Assembly (NCBI GenBank): GCA_001986395.2
Contig: MQVO02000008.1
Location: 744,001-808,000, forward strand
DNA length: 64,000 bases
Origin: Irpex lacteus
Taxonomy: Eukaryota; Basidiomycota; Agaricomycetes; Polyporales; Irpicaceae
Direction of reading: 5' to 3'
The position numbers were made by a program, and so were the translations under genes. Of the stretch, positions 47,250-60,257 are shown in pieces (within the stretch, counting starts at the first letter, position 1; each line of letters starts with the position of its first letter). Under the pieces are notes generated by a model that was not told where the DNA came from, made no database searches, and saw only the letters and a list, made by a program, of their open reading frames with translations.

Positions 47250-48338
47250 TCTACTCATTTCAATTCGACCGTCTCCTCAGCCGTTGGCACTCGGCCGATT
47301 GTAGTCAGAGCAAGGAGAATATGAAGGCTGTGTAATGTATTATGTTTTCCAACGAGAGCCGGAGTCAGTGCAACGCTGATCTGCGGCTGGTTGATTCTCT
47401 GCGTGAGTACTCAAGCTTGGTTGTATTATCGACTCGGACGAGGGACATCCTGTTACTACGTATGTATGGCTTTTCCCTGTCTCTCTCTGACTAGGATGCA
47501 TCACCATTGGTGGCTCGGTACGTTGATGACGCAGCCCACAGGCTTCTCAAAGCTACAATGCATATACGGCGGAATAAGAGCCGCATGCATGACGTCCTTC
47601 CGAAATTTCTACAGTACAGATCGTCGTCGCTCTCCTCCCAAGTAAGGTTTCCACCAGCATGGGCGACACTCCTCGACACGCATCACTACACGCTAACACA
47701 TAAAGCGACTGTATATTGTGATCCTTTGCGCTTTGGATCATTATTACGTTCGGATAGTGGTGACCTCAATGTGCGTACGGATGGCCGCTGTGTATTGCAA
47801 TTGCGAGATCATCAAGGTGTTAGAGTGGGATTGGTATGTAGGCGTACAGGAAAAACCGTATCGTGGGTTTCGCGAATAGATGGGCATCCAAGGAGTGTGG
47901 CCAGGATCCGGAGACGTGCCTGCTTTGTATGAATGCTTCAGAATGAGCGGAGTGGTGATGTCTTCTATGTTACCTATGTAGCACAGCTGGATTCGTCGTC
48001 GTGGCCTGAACAACTGAATGAATGAACTTGAAACATACCTGATACAATTCTATGATTAGCTGAGTTGTACGAAGATTAAAGAAACAACAGACCAGAGTCA
48101 CCGTGACCGGTCACCTTCAGGATCTTCAGGTCATAGTTCAATGCAGTGAGTGATATACATGTTTAATATCATTACGAGACACCACAAGAGAAGTGGTGGT
48201 CAGGTATTTACAGTAAAGTATGCAACAGGAAAAACAACACAGAGATAAGATAGAAACCGACAGGCGTCCGAGCAGTCAGAGGAGAGAACGTACAACAAGT
48301 CGAGCAATAAAAATAGAGATATGGATTATGACCCGAGC
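47250..48338. other. Convergent intergenic region, 1.1 kb
   Basis: 3' flanks of PRE4 and the demethylase gene. Open frames up to 141 codons exist but overlap each other on both strands and show no recognisable content. Confidence 0.45.
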
Positions 48339-51300
48339 TCAGCGAGGAGCGACGTACGGCAGCTGCCAGTGTAGCTCGTTCGTCTGCCCAGTGAACGACG
48401 CAGGGGTGGTCACGCGGAACTGTGTTCCCACAGGAGGCTGCGGAACCGTGGGCATTGGAGCTGGTTGAACCATGGGCATTGAACCTGGTTGCATGGGCTG
48501 CACATGTGCTGGCTGCCCTGCAGTGGACTCAGCTGGTGGTAGAGGGGCAACAGACGGTCCCGTGGTCGCTGGTGGTGGTGGTGTTGGCATCGACGGTGGA
48601 TGAGGCGTAGGCGTAGCCGAATGCCTCGACATAACCGAGCTTGCCCGAGAATTCTGCGCGGACACCTGTGTGCTGTTGTTCTGCTGCGCCATTTGACCGT
48701 ACGAACTTGGTCTGCTGGCCGTGTATTGGGGGTAGCTACCGTATGCCTGGTATGACATGGCGGTGTACCCTGGTCGTTGCATCGTCTGCATCTGGATGCT
48801 TCCCCCTGGCACCGCGGGTGGCGGGTGGTACACAATGGGTTGGCTTGTGTGTGCGTACGAGCTCGCGCCATGGGATGGATAGTGTGGGAACTGGTAGGAA
48901 GTCCAGGGTCTTGACGTATTGTAGTATGAGGTAGTGGCCTGCGGTCTTTGGAGTGGCGTTGCTTGGGGAAACGGCGCGTATGTGGGTGCTTGCTGGTAGG
49001 GCGGTCGGTACTGTTGAGTTTGTGGTTGATGAGGAGGCACAGCCTGAGCCTGTGTGTACGAAGTGGAAGCCATAGGTTGTTGAGGGGGAGGGTTGTAGGG
49101 GTACGAGGGTGGAGGGTTGTGGTTCACGGGACCACTGCTCGCGACTTGAGAGCCTGTGGATATCTGGGGGGCTGACATACTGATGGGGGGACCTATAGCG
49201 TATTCCAGTGAGCGAACATCCGTGGGATGATTAAGAAGACTCACGGTCAGGAGGTGGAAGGAAGGAAGCGATTTCCGTGGGCTTCTGCCCAACCACAGTC
49301 TCTATGTTGCCGAAGACGACACTACCCCACTTGAACTCTCTCTTCATACCGCGATCCCAGATAACCTCCACAGAGCTAGTCTCCTCGACGACACGCACAA
49401 GGGAGACTTCGAATACTCCGGCGCTGACGCGTAACTTGATACGGGTCATCGGTGGCAGGGCGAGAAGCTCCTTGCGAATTCTGTCTTGTTTCGCGGCCTT
49501 CTTAGCCTCTGTAATGGCCTAACACAGCATTAGTCGTAAGATATTGAGAAGCTGAGGGGCTTGAACCTACAGGATTATGCTGAGAACACAATACTTCAAC
49601 CTCGACCTTCCTAATACGCTTCAGCACCGTAGGATCCGGGGCAGGTTGCGTGAACTCTGGTTGCATGGGCGGGACAGCGTTCCAATCCATGGCAGTGTGC
49701 TGTGCCGAATTCGCGCTCAGAAGGCTTGGGTCAATAACAGCTGGGGGGACCGATACTGGAGGTGGTGGTTCGACGAGTACAACTTCCTTCTCGACCTCTC
49801 GCAGGACATTGTACACAATAAAGTTGCTCGCGCCATCTCGGGCACAAGAAACGTGGAAAGCCTTGGGACACTTGCCCTTCGTGCACTGTATCGGCGCGCC
49901 GTGAGTTCTATGTCGCGTCTTGGTACACGCACTGCATTTCTGAATAACATAAACCACGATTATGAGCGTGATCCTGGTCAACAAATAGCATATAGCCACT
50001 TACGAGATTCCACCGGTCCTTGACGATTGCGTCGACGCCCATTACGACCCTTTCAACCACACCCCCGACTTCGACCTGATCTACCCACGTCTCCGGAACG
50101 ACGTTCGCGCATTCCTCGTGCGCCATCCATACCCCATTTCCAGTCTTTCCCGCACCACTGTCCGCCTCGATCCTCCACACAGGTGGATTATGAACGCGCA
50201 GCAACCCATCCTGGCTCTGTGAGACACATAAACAACATGGGAACACGTCTGGTTCCTTGGGTTTCGGTCCAAGCTTGAGAGTGACTTTAGGCGGCTTCGA
50301 TGGAGAGGGCGGTTGGGGATTCGAAGATGTCGAGGAGCTGGGGTTCCCCTTGGATGACGGACGGGGTAGAGGAGGTGACTTGGTGATGACGACTTCAGCT
50401 CGGTTGACTTTGGCAGTCCTCTGTTTCTTGCGTTTCTGAGAATCATCGCTTGAAGTATCGGACTTGCGCTTCTTGGGACGTTTGGGCTTTTCTTCGGATA
50501 TTTCCTCGACCTTCGATGAGACCTCCTGGGGCTGCTGTTCTTGCAGCCGCTCAGCCTCGCGGTCCCGGAGAAGTTGGTCAACATCGATACGAACGCTGAG
50601 AGTAGATGAATATTATAAGACCGACGAGAGATGTCAGAAAACGTACCTAAAGTCGACACATTCGCATGCCTTAGCTACGCGACCCATATCGAGCCAGCTG
50701 TTAAGAGCAAAGTTGACACTCTCAGCGCAGTTGAATCCGAGGTTAAAGCCGGCGTGATATCCACGAGGAAATGTGACTACGAACTCGCCAGCGTGCTGGA
50801 CCAGACAATTTGGACGGCACGACGACTGCCCGAGTACGGTCGGAGACGCCAAAAACGACTTATGGCGGAGGAACTGTGAGCAGTTTGAGACTTCTCGCGG
50901 GAAGTAACCTATGGAGCCATAAGTATATATGGTTAAACCTAGCATAGAAGACTTACCTCTCATGACTGTCTCGAGAGCTGAAGCACGACCCTGTGGAATG
51001 GCATACCAGAACTTGGGAGCTCCAAAGTGGATGTAGTTGATGCTGAAGAGGTCCATGTCCTCTACGTGCCAGGCGAAGGTGGCCCGCCACATACCGAAAT
51101 ATAGATAGGGCGTGTTTACACCCGGGAGACCCTTCTCGGATGCAGGGAGGAGACGTGATAGAGCGGACGGCAGGTGTGCTACGTTCCAGGCGGTCGTTTC
51201 GTCGGTGAACAACGATCCTGAAATACATTATTTACTTGAGTGTGCGGCAGGTTGTAGTGCATATACTTACCTGCCATGTCGGCACCGTACCATGCAGGTT

Positions 51301-52383
51301 TGCCCAGACCACATGTTCTCCAGTATCGTCGCTCCAGTTCCTTACAGAACTCAGGTGTGTAATCTTCGGGCTTCGTATTTGGCGGCAACCAGTCAGTATG
51401 GGGGTTGAAGCTGTCCAGGAATACTACGTCCTTGGCAGCCCGCTCAGCCAAAGCCGCTTCACGAGCTTTCCGTGAGTTGCCGTTACGACGGCCTTTCGTG
51501 GCTGGCTTCTCGTCATGCTCGTCATCCTCAGCAGCCGGAGTATGCGCGGTATCCACCTGTGACTTGCTGTCGTCCTGCACCTCGTCGAGCGACACCGAGG
51601 ACACGACGTTATCAAGCAGGGGTTTCTCTTCATCGTCGTCGAGAACGCGAGAAACATTGACTGCCTCGTGGTCGTCGCCCACCTGTTCCTCTTTCACGAT
51701 CACCTCTGGGCTAATCTCTGGCTCGGCAGTCTCCGTGCCCCTGGTCTTCCTTCTACCACTCCGTCGCGCCGCCGTCGTCGACGGTCTGCTCGCTCCGCTC
51801 GTCGAACGGGCATGCAGGTCCATCTCAGCCACGCTCGGTGCGCGCATCTCGTCCTTTGCGCAAAGTTCGGCCCATTCACGAACACTCATGAATTTACGGC
51901 GCTCGATATTCTGCTGGCGGAAGAGACCAGCACGACCCATCATCTGCTGCTCAATGGGGTTCTTGAGCTTGACGTGGGCAAGCTGCGACTTCAGAGACGG
52001 CAAGGAGTCTCTCCTGCATGGTGTTGTTCATGAGCATTTGCCGTCTCATCGGCATGTCGGGCTTGGAAGCAAATAGATTGGTAGACTGACCATTCTGGCG
52101 GCGGGATAATCTTCACAATCCCACTCTTGTTTCCCCAACACTCTACTCTATTCATGTACCCTTCAAAGTCCTGAAACTCCTCCATTGTTGGTTTGAAAAC
52201 TGGTATGCCTCGTTGTGCGAGAGGGTCGTCATCCGGGCTGAGCCATGTCCTTCCCTCAGAGTTCGGAGACGATGGAATTTGTGTACCGTCCTGTCCATAA
52301 AAATGGTCGGGTTGTAGGGGTGGCTGAGGTGTCGGTGAGCGAGATGGCGTGAGCGACGGCGTGCTGCTTGAAGTACTGGCCAT
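48339..52383 (-). CDS. JmjN/JmjC/PHD histone H3 lysine demethylase, KDM4 (Rph1/Gis1) type
   Basis: 2-oxoglutarate/Fe(II) dioxygenase expected to remove methyl groups from H3K9 or H3K36. Starts at 52383 (MASTSSSTPSLTPS). JmjN: GIPVFKPTMEEFQDFEGYMN ... IVKIIPPPEW, then a 77 nt intron (52090-52014). An acidic linker follows, then JmjC: TPYLYFGMWRATFAWHVEDM, with HVE as the first Fe ligands, DLFSINYIHFGAPKFWYAIP, and YHAGFNLGFNCAESVNFA with the distal His. Next come a basic Pro/Ser linker with likely nuclear signals (KRPKKRKS, KRKKQR), an extended PHD (PCCLCVS ... KCSACTKTRHRTHGAPIQC ... AFHVSC ... LCSQHNP), a small beta-rich stretch that may be Tudor-like, and a Pro/Gln/Tyr-rich tail ending YVAPR at 48339. 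Residues for metal binding look intact. Confidence 0.9.
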
Positions 52384-53695
52384 AGCTGATTGCAACGGTA
52401 ATATGGACTCAAAACGGTCGGTCGGCCTGCGCAGTGGCCGCGCAAATATCTCTGTGGCTACCGGCGAGTCTTGCCTGAGTTAATTAGATTGAGAACTTGT
52501 TCCGAAGGGCCGTCGGTATCGTGAGGAGAGGCGACCTCGTCGTCACCGGTGGCCAGGACGCTACGCGTGACCAAAAATGGAAAGTGCCTGCCCTAAACTC
52601 CTGTGTCTGGCCACCTCTCGAGTCTCGATGATGTCTGGAACAGCGAGCTAAACCGTTTCGCGCCAGGGTCGTTGATATGTTCAGCGTAATAAGTGCGCAA
52701 AACAATGCTTACTGTGTGGTAAAAAGTATACTGTGGACTATGCAGATGCTTTTACCACTTGAGATGCTGCATCGGCCTGGTACCATATGCACGGTGTGTC
52801 ATATTCAAGACTTCACACACACTCAAGCTTGAAGTCATAGTTCGTATAGCTGAACTACGCCATACATCTCGTGCAAAACCAAGCAAGCTTGCCACGATGA
52901 AATCGATTAAACGTAATACGTATGTCGGGGACTATGCCAAGTCAAGAAATACGAGCTGCACGCCGCGAGACTTATCAGGCGTGCTCTGCAACTCCCGGTT
53001 ATAATTAACGAGCCTCTAGATCTTCAAAGCTCTCATCAGTATTGTAGGCAAGTAGCTTTGTATTCTCGATTACTTAATAATCCCGACAGGTGAGCCCCTT
53101 CAGCTGAATTCCCTTGTTCCCTAACATCAAAGTACCACCCCAGCGTAGCACAGCTTGTGGCCCACAGGATCATTGCACAGCGTCCATCGCAGTTATGGAG
53201 AGTGCGGCGGTGATGCAGAGATGATGGTATCCTGCATATCTCCAGGCACGCACCTTGCTCGGTGCCGTCCACCAGCGTCCACCATCTATCCAGCCGCTCG
53301 CTATTCCCTTCTCGCAGCTGGAATGAATCTACCACCGAAAAGGTTCTACAGCATGGCCATGCAACGTATTTACTTTCAGGTCTATCCTAAATGAATCTTC
53401 TTGGATGAGACGGCGTATACTTGCAACATAGACCTCAATACATCCCGAAGTGGTGCGTAGCGCTGGAGGGTCCACGTTCCGTTAGGCTAGGCCGCTCTCA
53501 CAGCCCTGCCGCGTACCATGCTCAGGACACAAGACGTATCACCGCAACTCCCGACTAGTCATGGTTTCCTCACTACCACCAGCTGCGCTGCTCTGAGCTT
53601 GATTTCTCATTTCATTCCGTTTTCATCTTTTGTTCTGCTTTTCTACACCTCTCTTTCGTATATCTGCTCTGTTTGCACTCGGCTCTGTGATCGGC
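52384..53695. other. Divergent promoter region, 1.3 kb
   Basis: Between the demethylase and the first PPPY-tail membrane protein. No gene recognised. Confidence 0.5.
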
Positions 53696-55478
53696 ATGTT
53701 ACAAAACTTGGTTCCGACGATACTGCTGTGGGCGGCGGTATGGTGGTCAGTCACAAGAGGAGGCTCAGTGGATCCACCCTTCCTATGGACCTTTGGGAAT
53801 AACGTGCGTGCTACAATACTTCTCCGTCTTTCTTTACTCACCTCTCATGTGCACTAACACCAGTTTGTCGCGTCTGAGATCTCAGAATGTCAAACACTAC
53901 CACTACAGGTCATCCCGTTGAATTCCAGCTCTACCTTCACTGGTGTCGGTCCATATTACATGTTCGCATTCGAGCCGGAGGGCATACCCACCGTCAGTCT
54001 CATTGGGAGTGATCCGAAGAACCTGTCATGGCAAAACACGCATAAGAGCGGTACGTCTCATATTGCAACGTTATATTATGTGTAGCTAATCCTGCCCCAC
54101 AGGCTCCTCGCTCATGCTCATGGTCGCAGACTCAAAACAGAATACTGGCGGGTTCTCGTCAATCCTTTACAATGTGACAGGTGCGCGCAGCGTTATTTCC
54201 CCCGAACTCCCTTATCTGACGTAAATATGCACACTGCAGCGGGTACCGACTCGACCTGCCTCTCTACGGAAGATACCCAATCCACCACGATCCCACACAT
54301 CTCGCCCAACGTAACGGGCAAGATCCAGACATGCGAGCAATGGGGTCTTACGATTTCTGGTGGAAAGACTCCATACCAAATCGTACTGTCTGCTTTGAGC
54401 TCGCCTACGATGACCAATTCGACCATGTCGGCGGATGACGATGTATACACTTATGTCAACAGAGCGGATCCCAATCAGTTATTGATGGGTGAGTAGCTGC
54501 GCAAACGACTCTCAGTTGACGGGCATCTAACGGCTTATTTCAACAACTCAATCATTCTTCAGCTTCTGTCGTTGATGCGTGAGTGCCTCGGATCTGTATT
54601 TGGGGACAGGACACTGATGCAGACCTAGAGATGGAAAATGGGGAGTATCGTCGCCTGGTATTATGCCATATGGCTCCTCAGATGTAGCATGTAGGGGTCG
54701 TCTTTCAAGTTCGAAAACGTCGGCGCAAATTCAACAAGAAGCCCAGGACCGCGCAGCCGCAGCATCGCAGGAAAAGCGCAATCACCAACACCTCGTCGTT
54801 GGTATATGTATCGCGGTTGGCGTAGTGGCCGTAATCGCTCTATCCGTAGGTCTTTGGTGGTTCATGCGGCGGAGAGCACGGAGTGGAATGGGCGTTTGGG
54901 ACTCCAGCCAGGACTATCTAGTACCTAGGGCGTGGAACTACAACCAACACAATAACAACGTGGACATGCAAGAAGGTCAAACCGGTCCTCGGCCTCTACT
55001 CATGTCGGCTTTCTCCAATAAGCCTGCATACGCCCCTCTCCAGAACAACGGACATGAAATGGATAGCACGCCAACCTCGTCTGCATATGCCACGGCTGAG
55101 AGCACGTTGAACAGCAGACACGAGAGATCTGGGTCTATACCAGCTCAGCCAATACCAGTACCTTCTGCACCTATAACGGCCCGCGATCGCAAAATACGAG
55201 AAGCCCGCACCCAACATGGCATGCCTATTACTGGTCCCTCACACGGATCTACCATGCCTTCGTCATCCTCTCACTCGGTACCGGCCGCTCTTATTGATAC
55301 GAGCCTGAATCCGGACATCCAGCCTGATATCATTATTCAGCATCGCGATGGCGGTGCAGGTATCGTACACGAACTTCCTCCTCCATACGCCGACCGTGCC
55401 CTATTGGAGCCTACATCCCCTGTTCCTGACTCTTCCGATCCACATTCCCCACGATCTCACTCTAACGGACTATCATGA
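53696..55478 (+). CDS. Single-pass membrane protein with PPPY cytoplasmic tail, copy 1
   Basis: Start at 53696 (MLQNLVPTILLWAAVWWSVT, a signal peptide) by comparison with the paralogue. Exon 1 ends at 53803 and exon 2 begins at 53864. The extracellular part has CQTLPLQVIPLNSSS, GIPTVSLIGSDPKNLSW, and CEQWGLTISGGKTPYQIVLS with many N-glycosylation sequons. After SSSKTSAQIQQEAQDRAA comes one membrane span (about HLVVGICIAVGVVAVIALSV) and an RRRAR stop-transfer. The cytoplasmic tail is Ser/Pro-rich and ends with PDIQPDIIIQHRDGG, then HELPPPYADR. PPPY is a WW-domain ligand of the type bound by Rsp5/NEDD4 ligases. Type I topology; role unknown, possibly surface sensing. The family is common in Agaricomycetes, from memory. 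Confidence 0.8.
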
Positions 55479-56463
55479 CCCTTCTGATTTCTTCGCAGCA
55501 TGGTATGGACATGTACTCGTGAGTTCACTCATCTTTATCTGACGTTGTATGATGTTCAACGCGTTCGATCTTGCTCTGGATAGGATATTAGGATTAGCTT
55601 ACTTGCTCTATTTATTCCGACAGTTGTGCAATTTGGTGAATATTTTTCTGGCTTTGTTTGTTATACACTGTGCAAGTTGTGCGTTTCTCTGGTCGCCGGC
55701 GTGAATCATCGACCGATCGGAGTGATTAGGCCACCACGTCTGACCATCATAAAGTTGACCCAATGCCAACCTCAAATATCTGTTGTGAGTACATTCAATT
55801 GAAGCACTGAGCTGTGTATCAAGCTGGTGTACTGACATGACTTGTCGTGATAGGCCCCTCTGTATTCATTGCTCTCGATATTCCAGTGGTTTGCCCTGGA
55901 AGCTGTGCGATGTTCATCGTAGAGAATGTATAGGTACGTAATCGTACTATGTAACGCCGTCATATCTTGATACGATGTTAAGATGAACGACAACCGTATC
56001 GCCAGATGCAAAAACCACTTCCCATGGTTCGTGCTACTATACTCGATGCCCTATATCCTTATTTTGCTGGGATGCATGCTCATTCCTGTCTGTAGGCACC
56101 ATGAGTCTCTACGGAGGCGAGTAGCAATGTATGGAACCCACGAAACGTGGAACGACCGACTCGGACGGCTATCGAAGCCTCCGACTCGGATTCTGGCGCC
56201 ACGCTAGGTTCAGATCTTAGTTGAAGTGACACAGTGCGTAGCGCTCATTCGTACACGTTCCATCTACGTACACGTTAGGCTAGGCCGTGCGGAGATCCCA
56301 CCAAACTGCTCGCCTCGGTAAAAGCCATGAGTTGCCCCTAGGCCATCTTCCCCTTGCTCCCAACCACCACCAGCTGCAGTCTCGTCCTAGTCAGTCTTGA
56401 TTCGCTCGTGAATCGCGAAGAACCAGCTCTATTCCTGTGTGAGCGCTCGTGGTGAATTGTAGG
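55479..56463. other. Intergenic between the tandem receptors
   Basis: About 1 kb; only short unsupported frames. Confidence 0.45.
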
Positions 56464-58225
56464 ATGGTCGGATGGGTACACGTGGTCGTGATTTGGTTGC
56501 TGGCGGTACCGTGGTCTGTGAAGGCTCAAGCAAATCTGAACAATCGCACTTTCCAGTGGAAGTTTGGAGGAAATGTATGTGTTACTTGCCTTACAGCTAT
56601 GCGCGTTCTACTGATTATTAACGACTTGATAGTTCGTGGCTTCGACGTTCAGCGAATGCCAAACACTGCCAATCATAGTCGAGCCGCTGAACTCTACCAC
56701 AACGGACTTCGGGGCTGCTCCTTATTACCTGATTGCATTCGAAGCTGGCGGAATCCCCTCTCTTTCTATGATAGGATCTGATCCGAACAACCTGACATGG
56801 GAGAACGCACATAAACGAGGCATGTCTGTTGTTGTTGTATACCTTCAAGCAGAGCAACTGCTAACTCGCATTATCAGACTCGACGCTCATGCTTATAGTG
56901 CTCGATTCCAACGGGAACACTGGAGGTGTGACACCAGGCGTATACAACGTCACAGGTATATACGCCACACCGACTTTTTATATTTGTCTGACATAATCAT
57001 CACTACAGAGGGGACTGAAACAAACTGCCTTCCTACGCTCAGCGATGATATGTTACCGCCAACGATTGCCTCTATCACCCCGAATATCACTGACAGAATT
57101 GAGACATGCGAGCCGTGGGGTCTCACAGTTTCAGGCGGGACAAAGCCCTATCAAATCGTGTTGTCCGCTCTGGAATCCCCTATTATCACTAACGTGACGA
57201 TGGGTGCCAACGACGATGTCTTTACCTACATCGACAGAGCCGATCCTGGCGAGCAGCTAATGGGTGAGTGTTTGCGTCGCCCCCATTCACGTTCATGTTG
57301 TCTGACTGTTTTGATCCTATGCGATGTTCAGCTTCAGTGGTCGACGCGTGAGTGATATGGAAACGGTGGCATAGAAATGAACTAACGGGAACTCAGGACT
57401 GGGAGGTGGGGTGTCTCCACAGGACTTATCACCCCTTATGGCTCAAAGAACACGGATTGCGTCGGCCTAGTGTCAAGCTCAAAGACGACGGCACAAATAC
57501 AGCAAGAAGCCCGAGACCGCGCGGCTGAATTGGCGCAAGAAAGGCGTGACCATCAACATCTTGTTATAGGGGTCAGTGTTGCGGTTCCAGTGGCCGCTAT
57601 TCTCATCATATCTACTGCTATATGGTGGTTTCTTAGACGGAGGAGTCAGTATGGAGTGGGGACGTGGGATAATAGCCAAGACTCCATTCCCAGAGCGTGG
57701 CACATTCCTCCAGCCAACGCCAACGTCGATATGCGTGAAAACCACGCGGATCCCACCCAACCTCCCTACAACCCATTGCAGACGTCACTACCGGACATGG
57801 ACGTCACACCACTTCCGGCTGTGTACTTCGACCGCGAGGTCGAAAAGGCGCAATCAAGCAGCACACTTGTGTCTGGAACGACATCTGCACCACAGACGCC
57901 CTCAGCGCCGCTGACACCTCGCGAGCGCAAATTACTTCAAGCTCGCGGCCAACATCCTCCTACTGTTCCCTCGCGGGTGCCATACACCGCCTCACGTTCT
58001 GCGACCTCTTTGCCCTTTGCAACGTCTGCGGGACAAATTGACAACAACTACAATCCTGACGTCCAACCCGACATCATTATCCAGCATCGCGACGGTGGAA
58101 CGGGCATCGTTCAAGAACTGCCGCCACCATACGCTGATCGTAGTGCACTCAGCTCTGCGTCACTGAGCTCGCCCTCTGCCTCGTCACTCTCAAATCCTTC
58201 CCGATTCCGTGAGCACACCGATTAG
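56464..58225 (+). CDS. Single-pass membrane protein with PPPY cytoplasmic tail, copy 2
   Basis: Starts at 56464 (MVGWVHVVVIWLLAVPWSVK, signal peptide), exon 1 ends at 56574, and exon 2 begins FVASTFSECQTLPIIVEPLN. Same domain order as copy 1: GIPSLSMIGSDPNNLTWENA, CEPWGLTVSGGTKPYQIVLS, ASVVDA, then VSSSKTTAQIQQEARDRAAE, one membrane span and a RRRSQ stop-transfer. The tail carries PLTPRERKLLQARGQ and ends PDVQPDIIIQHRDGG, QELPPPYADR and a Ser-rich end (stop 58225). The tail motif is more conserved between the copies than the linker before it, which suggests it is functional. Tandem, same strand, 1 kb apart. Confidence 0.82.
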
Positions 58226-59316
58226 CCATTCAATATGCCCATGACACTCTACTCTATCACTGACCACGGTCTGTAAGTCCTCGGTTTTGTACATTTCCAT
58301 TCGTGTTCACGTTTCGGCTGTTGTAATAGTGTGTGGAGCCTATCTCGTATATCTTATTATCTGTATACCGTCGTATGGACGTTAATGAACGCTGACTGAG
58401 TCCGACTGGCAGTAGCATACGTTGTAAATGCCTCTCAGACCCCAGCTGCGATTCAGAATGGGTGTATACCGTTCTGCCCGTCCTTCTGGAATTCAAAAAT
58501 ATGTTCTGGTGTGTTGAAAACTATGCTCAGCGCTAACCGTCACTATGCTACCGACTTTTGGCTCTCACTGGTACCCGACAATCTGGATAGAACAGGCAGA
58601 GCCGATGTCGGTCGGCTGTGCCTTGTAAGTCTTCGGTCAAGATCCTCCGCTACCGCGCCAACTTACTAACTTACTCTTTGGTCTCCCATAGTTCTTCATT
58701 CGTATTTGGGTTGCGTGGTCACCAACCGTAATATGGGTTAATAGTCTTGCAAACCACTTGCTTGTGGGCTGAGTATCCTACGTGACCGGCAGCGGAATCA
58801 GTTGGGGGTGAGCTTCAAAGGCAATCAAACCGGCTTCTTCCACATAATGACATGGGCGTGTGCCGAGGCGGCGGCGGCGCTTCCAAAGTTCCAAAGCAAT
58901 ATTGCCGCACTTTTTGTGTGCAATTGCCGCATTAGACCGAGTTGGACATATCTTGAGTGGTACGTCCCAGTCTCCAATTGTTAACTGTACTATAAGAATA
59001 CTAACTCATCGTGTGCTGTATCATACAGTTTGATGCGGTCTGGGTAGATTCTTACTGTCTATGCGAGGGCGTAGAAGGAGACGACGCTTTCAAAGCGTTC
59101 AAGCCCAGACTTTTTCAGCACGTTGTGCGGACCAAGGAATGAACTAAGACCTCGCTTCTTTGAGATCTGTTTATACGATTGACTGAGAATACAACTTCTA
59201 TCAACGGGCCGTCCCTCGTTCCCTGAGAGGATCTTCTTTCGGGCCAACAGCCAATGGCTGCCTCACAACAAGTCAGACATTCCAAGGCGAAGCGGCTGGG
59301 CTTGCTTATAGTCTAG
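58226..59316. other. Intergenic, 1.1 kb
   Basis: No gene or repeat recognised. Confidence 0.45.
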
Positions 59317-59324
59317 TATATAAG
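59317..59324 (+). promoter_or_regulatory. TATA box of the small secreted protein gene
   Basis: TATATAAG about 107 bp before the ATG at 59431, followed by C/T-rich sequence. Confidence 0.6.
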
Positions 59325-59430
59325 GTATTATGGACGTGCTACGGAGTACCCATCGCCTTTGGCTCCAGTCTCTCCTACCATCCAACCATCTCACACCCCA
59401 CATTCATTTAAAACCCACACTCCTTTCATT

Positions 59431-60257
59431 ATGTTCTTCTCCAAGAGCCTCGCTGTTGTCGCCACTCTCGCCTTCGGAGCCATCTCCTCCGTTGCTGCTA
59501 TTCCCGCACCCTCCCAGTCCAACAATGTCCTCGCTCGTTGTGGCTGCAAGAGCCCGGCTGGCATTATCACCGACGTGACTGCCTCTGTGCAGGTTTATAC
59601 CGGCCAGCTCAGTAAGTTACCTTATTCATTGAGTGCCCTGTATTATTCTGACTAGATCTACTACAGAGGCCCTTGTCGCTGCTGATGTTACCGTTGACGC
59701 TGTCACTCCCATCGTCCAGGGCATCACTGGTGTTCTTGTCGATGCTACGGCAGAGATTAATCTCCTTGTCGGCGCAGATGCTGAGGTTATCCTGGCCAGC
59801 GCAGACGGAAGTGCTCAAGTCGATGTCACTGTCGTTGCTCAGCTCGTCGCAGCACTCCTTGTGGTGAGTTCCCTATATCTCCACGGTGGGCATCTAGTGC
59901 TCATTATCCTGAATATTTCCTAGGAGATCTGTGGTGCCATTGGCGTGGTAATTAACCTCGGCCACGTTATCGCTCTCAATGCCATCGTCACCATCTTCGC
60001 GTCTCTTGGGTTAGTTCAATTGTCGGAGTGTGCAGAATTCGATGTACCTTATACTGACATTTGGTTACAGCGAGGTCCTCGGCTACTTCTGCTGCTGCTG
60101 CTTCTCCGTTTTTGCAGCAGTCGGTCTCGATGTCAAGGCTGCCATCGGTGGTCTCATCGGTGGCGACGTTACCTCCGTCATCAGCCGTCTTCACCTCAAC
60201 ATCCTCAACATCGCCCTTGGCCTGAACTTGAACCTCGGCCTCGGCATCAGCCTCTGA
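59431..60257 (+). CDS. Small secreted hydrophobic protein
   Basis: Exons 59431-59611, 59667-59863, 59924-60009 and 60071-60257 give 216 residues. Signal peptide MFFSKSLAVVATLAFGAISS (cut near VAAIPAPS), a dibasic-free start of the mature part with RCGCKSP, then GIITDVTASVQVYTGQL, repeated hydrophobic stretches (VVAQLVAALLV, IGVVINLGHVIALNAIVTIF), a GYFCCCCFSVF cysteine run and a Gly/Leu-rich end. This belongs to a family of secreted proteins seen often in Agaricomycetes with the (C)xC..SPAxIxTDVT pattern, from memory; role unknown. It is not a hydrophobin: the eight-cysteine spacing is absent. TATA box at 59317. Confidence 0.8.

Noticed and set aside
49577..50023. Plus-strand 148-codon frame
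   Set aside because: Antisense to the PHD region of the demethylase gene.
59431..60257. Hydrophobin
   Set aside because: Secreted and hydrophobic, but the eight-cysteine hydrophobin spacing is missing.
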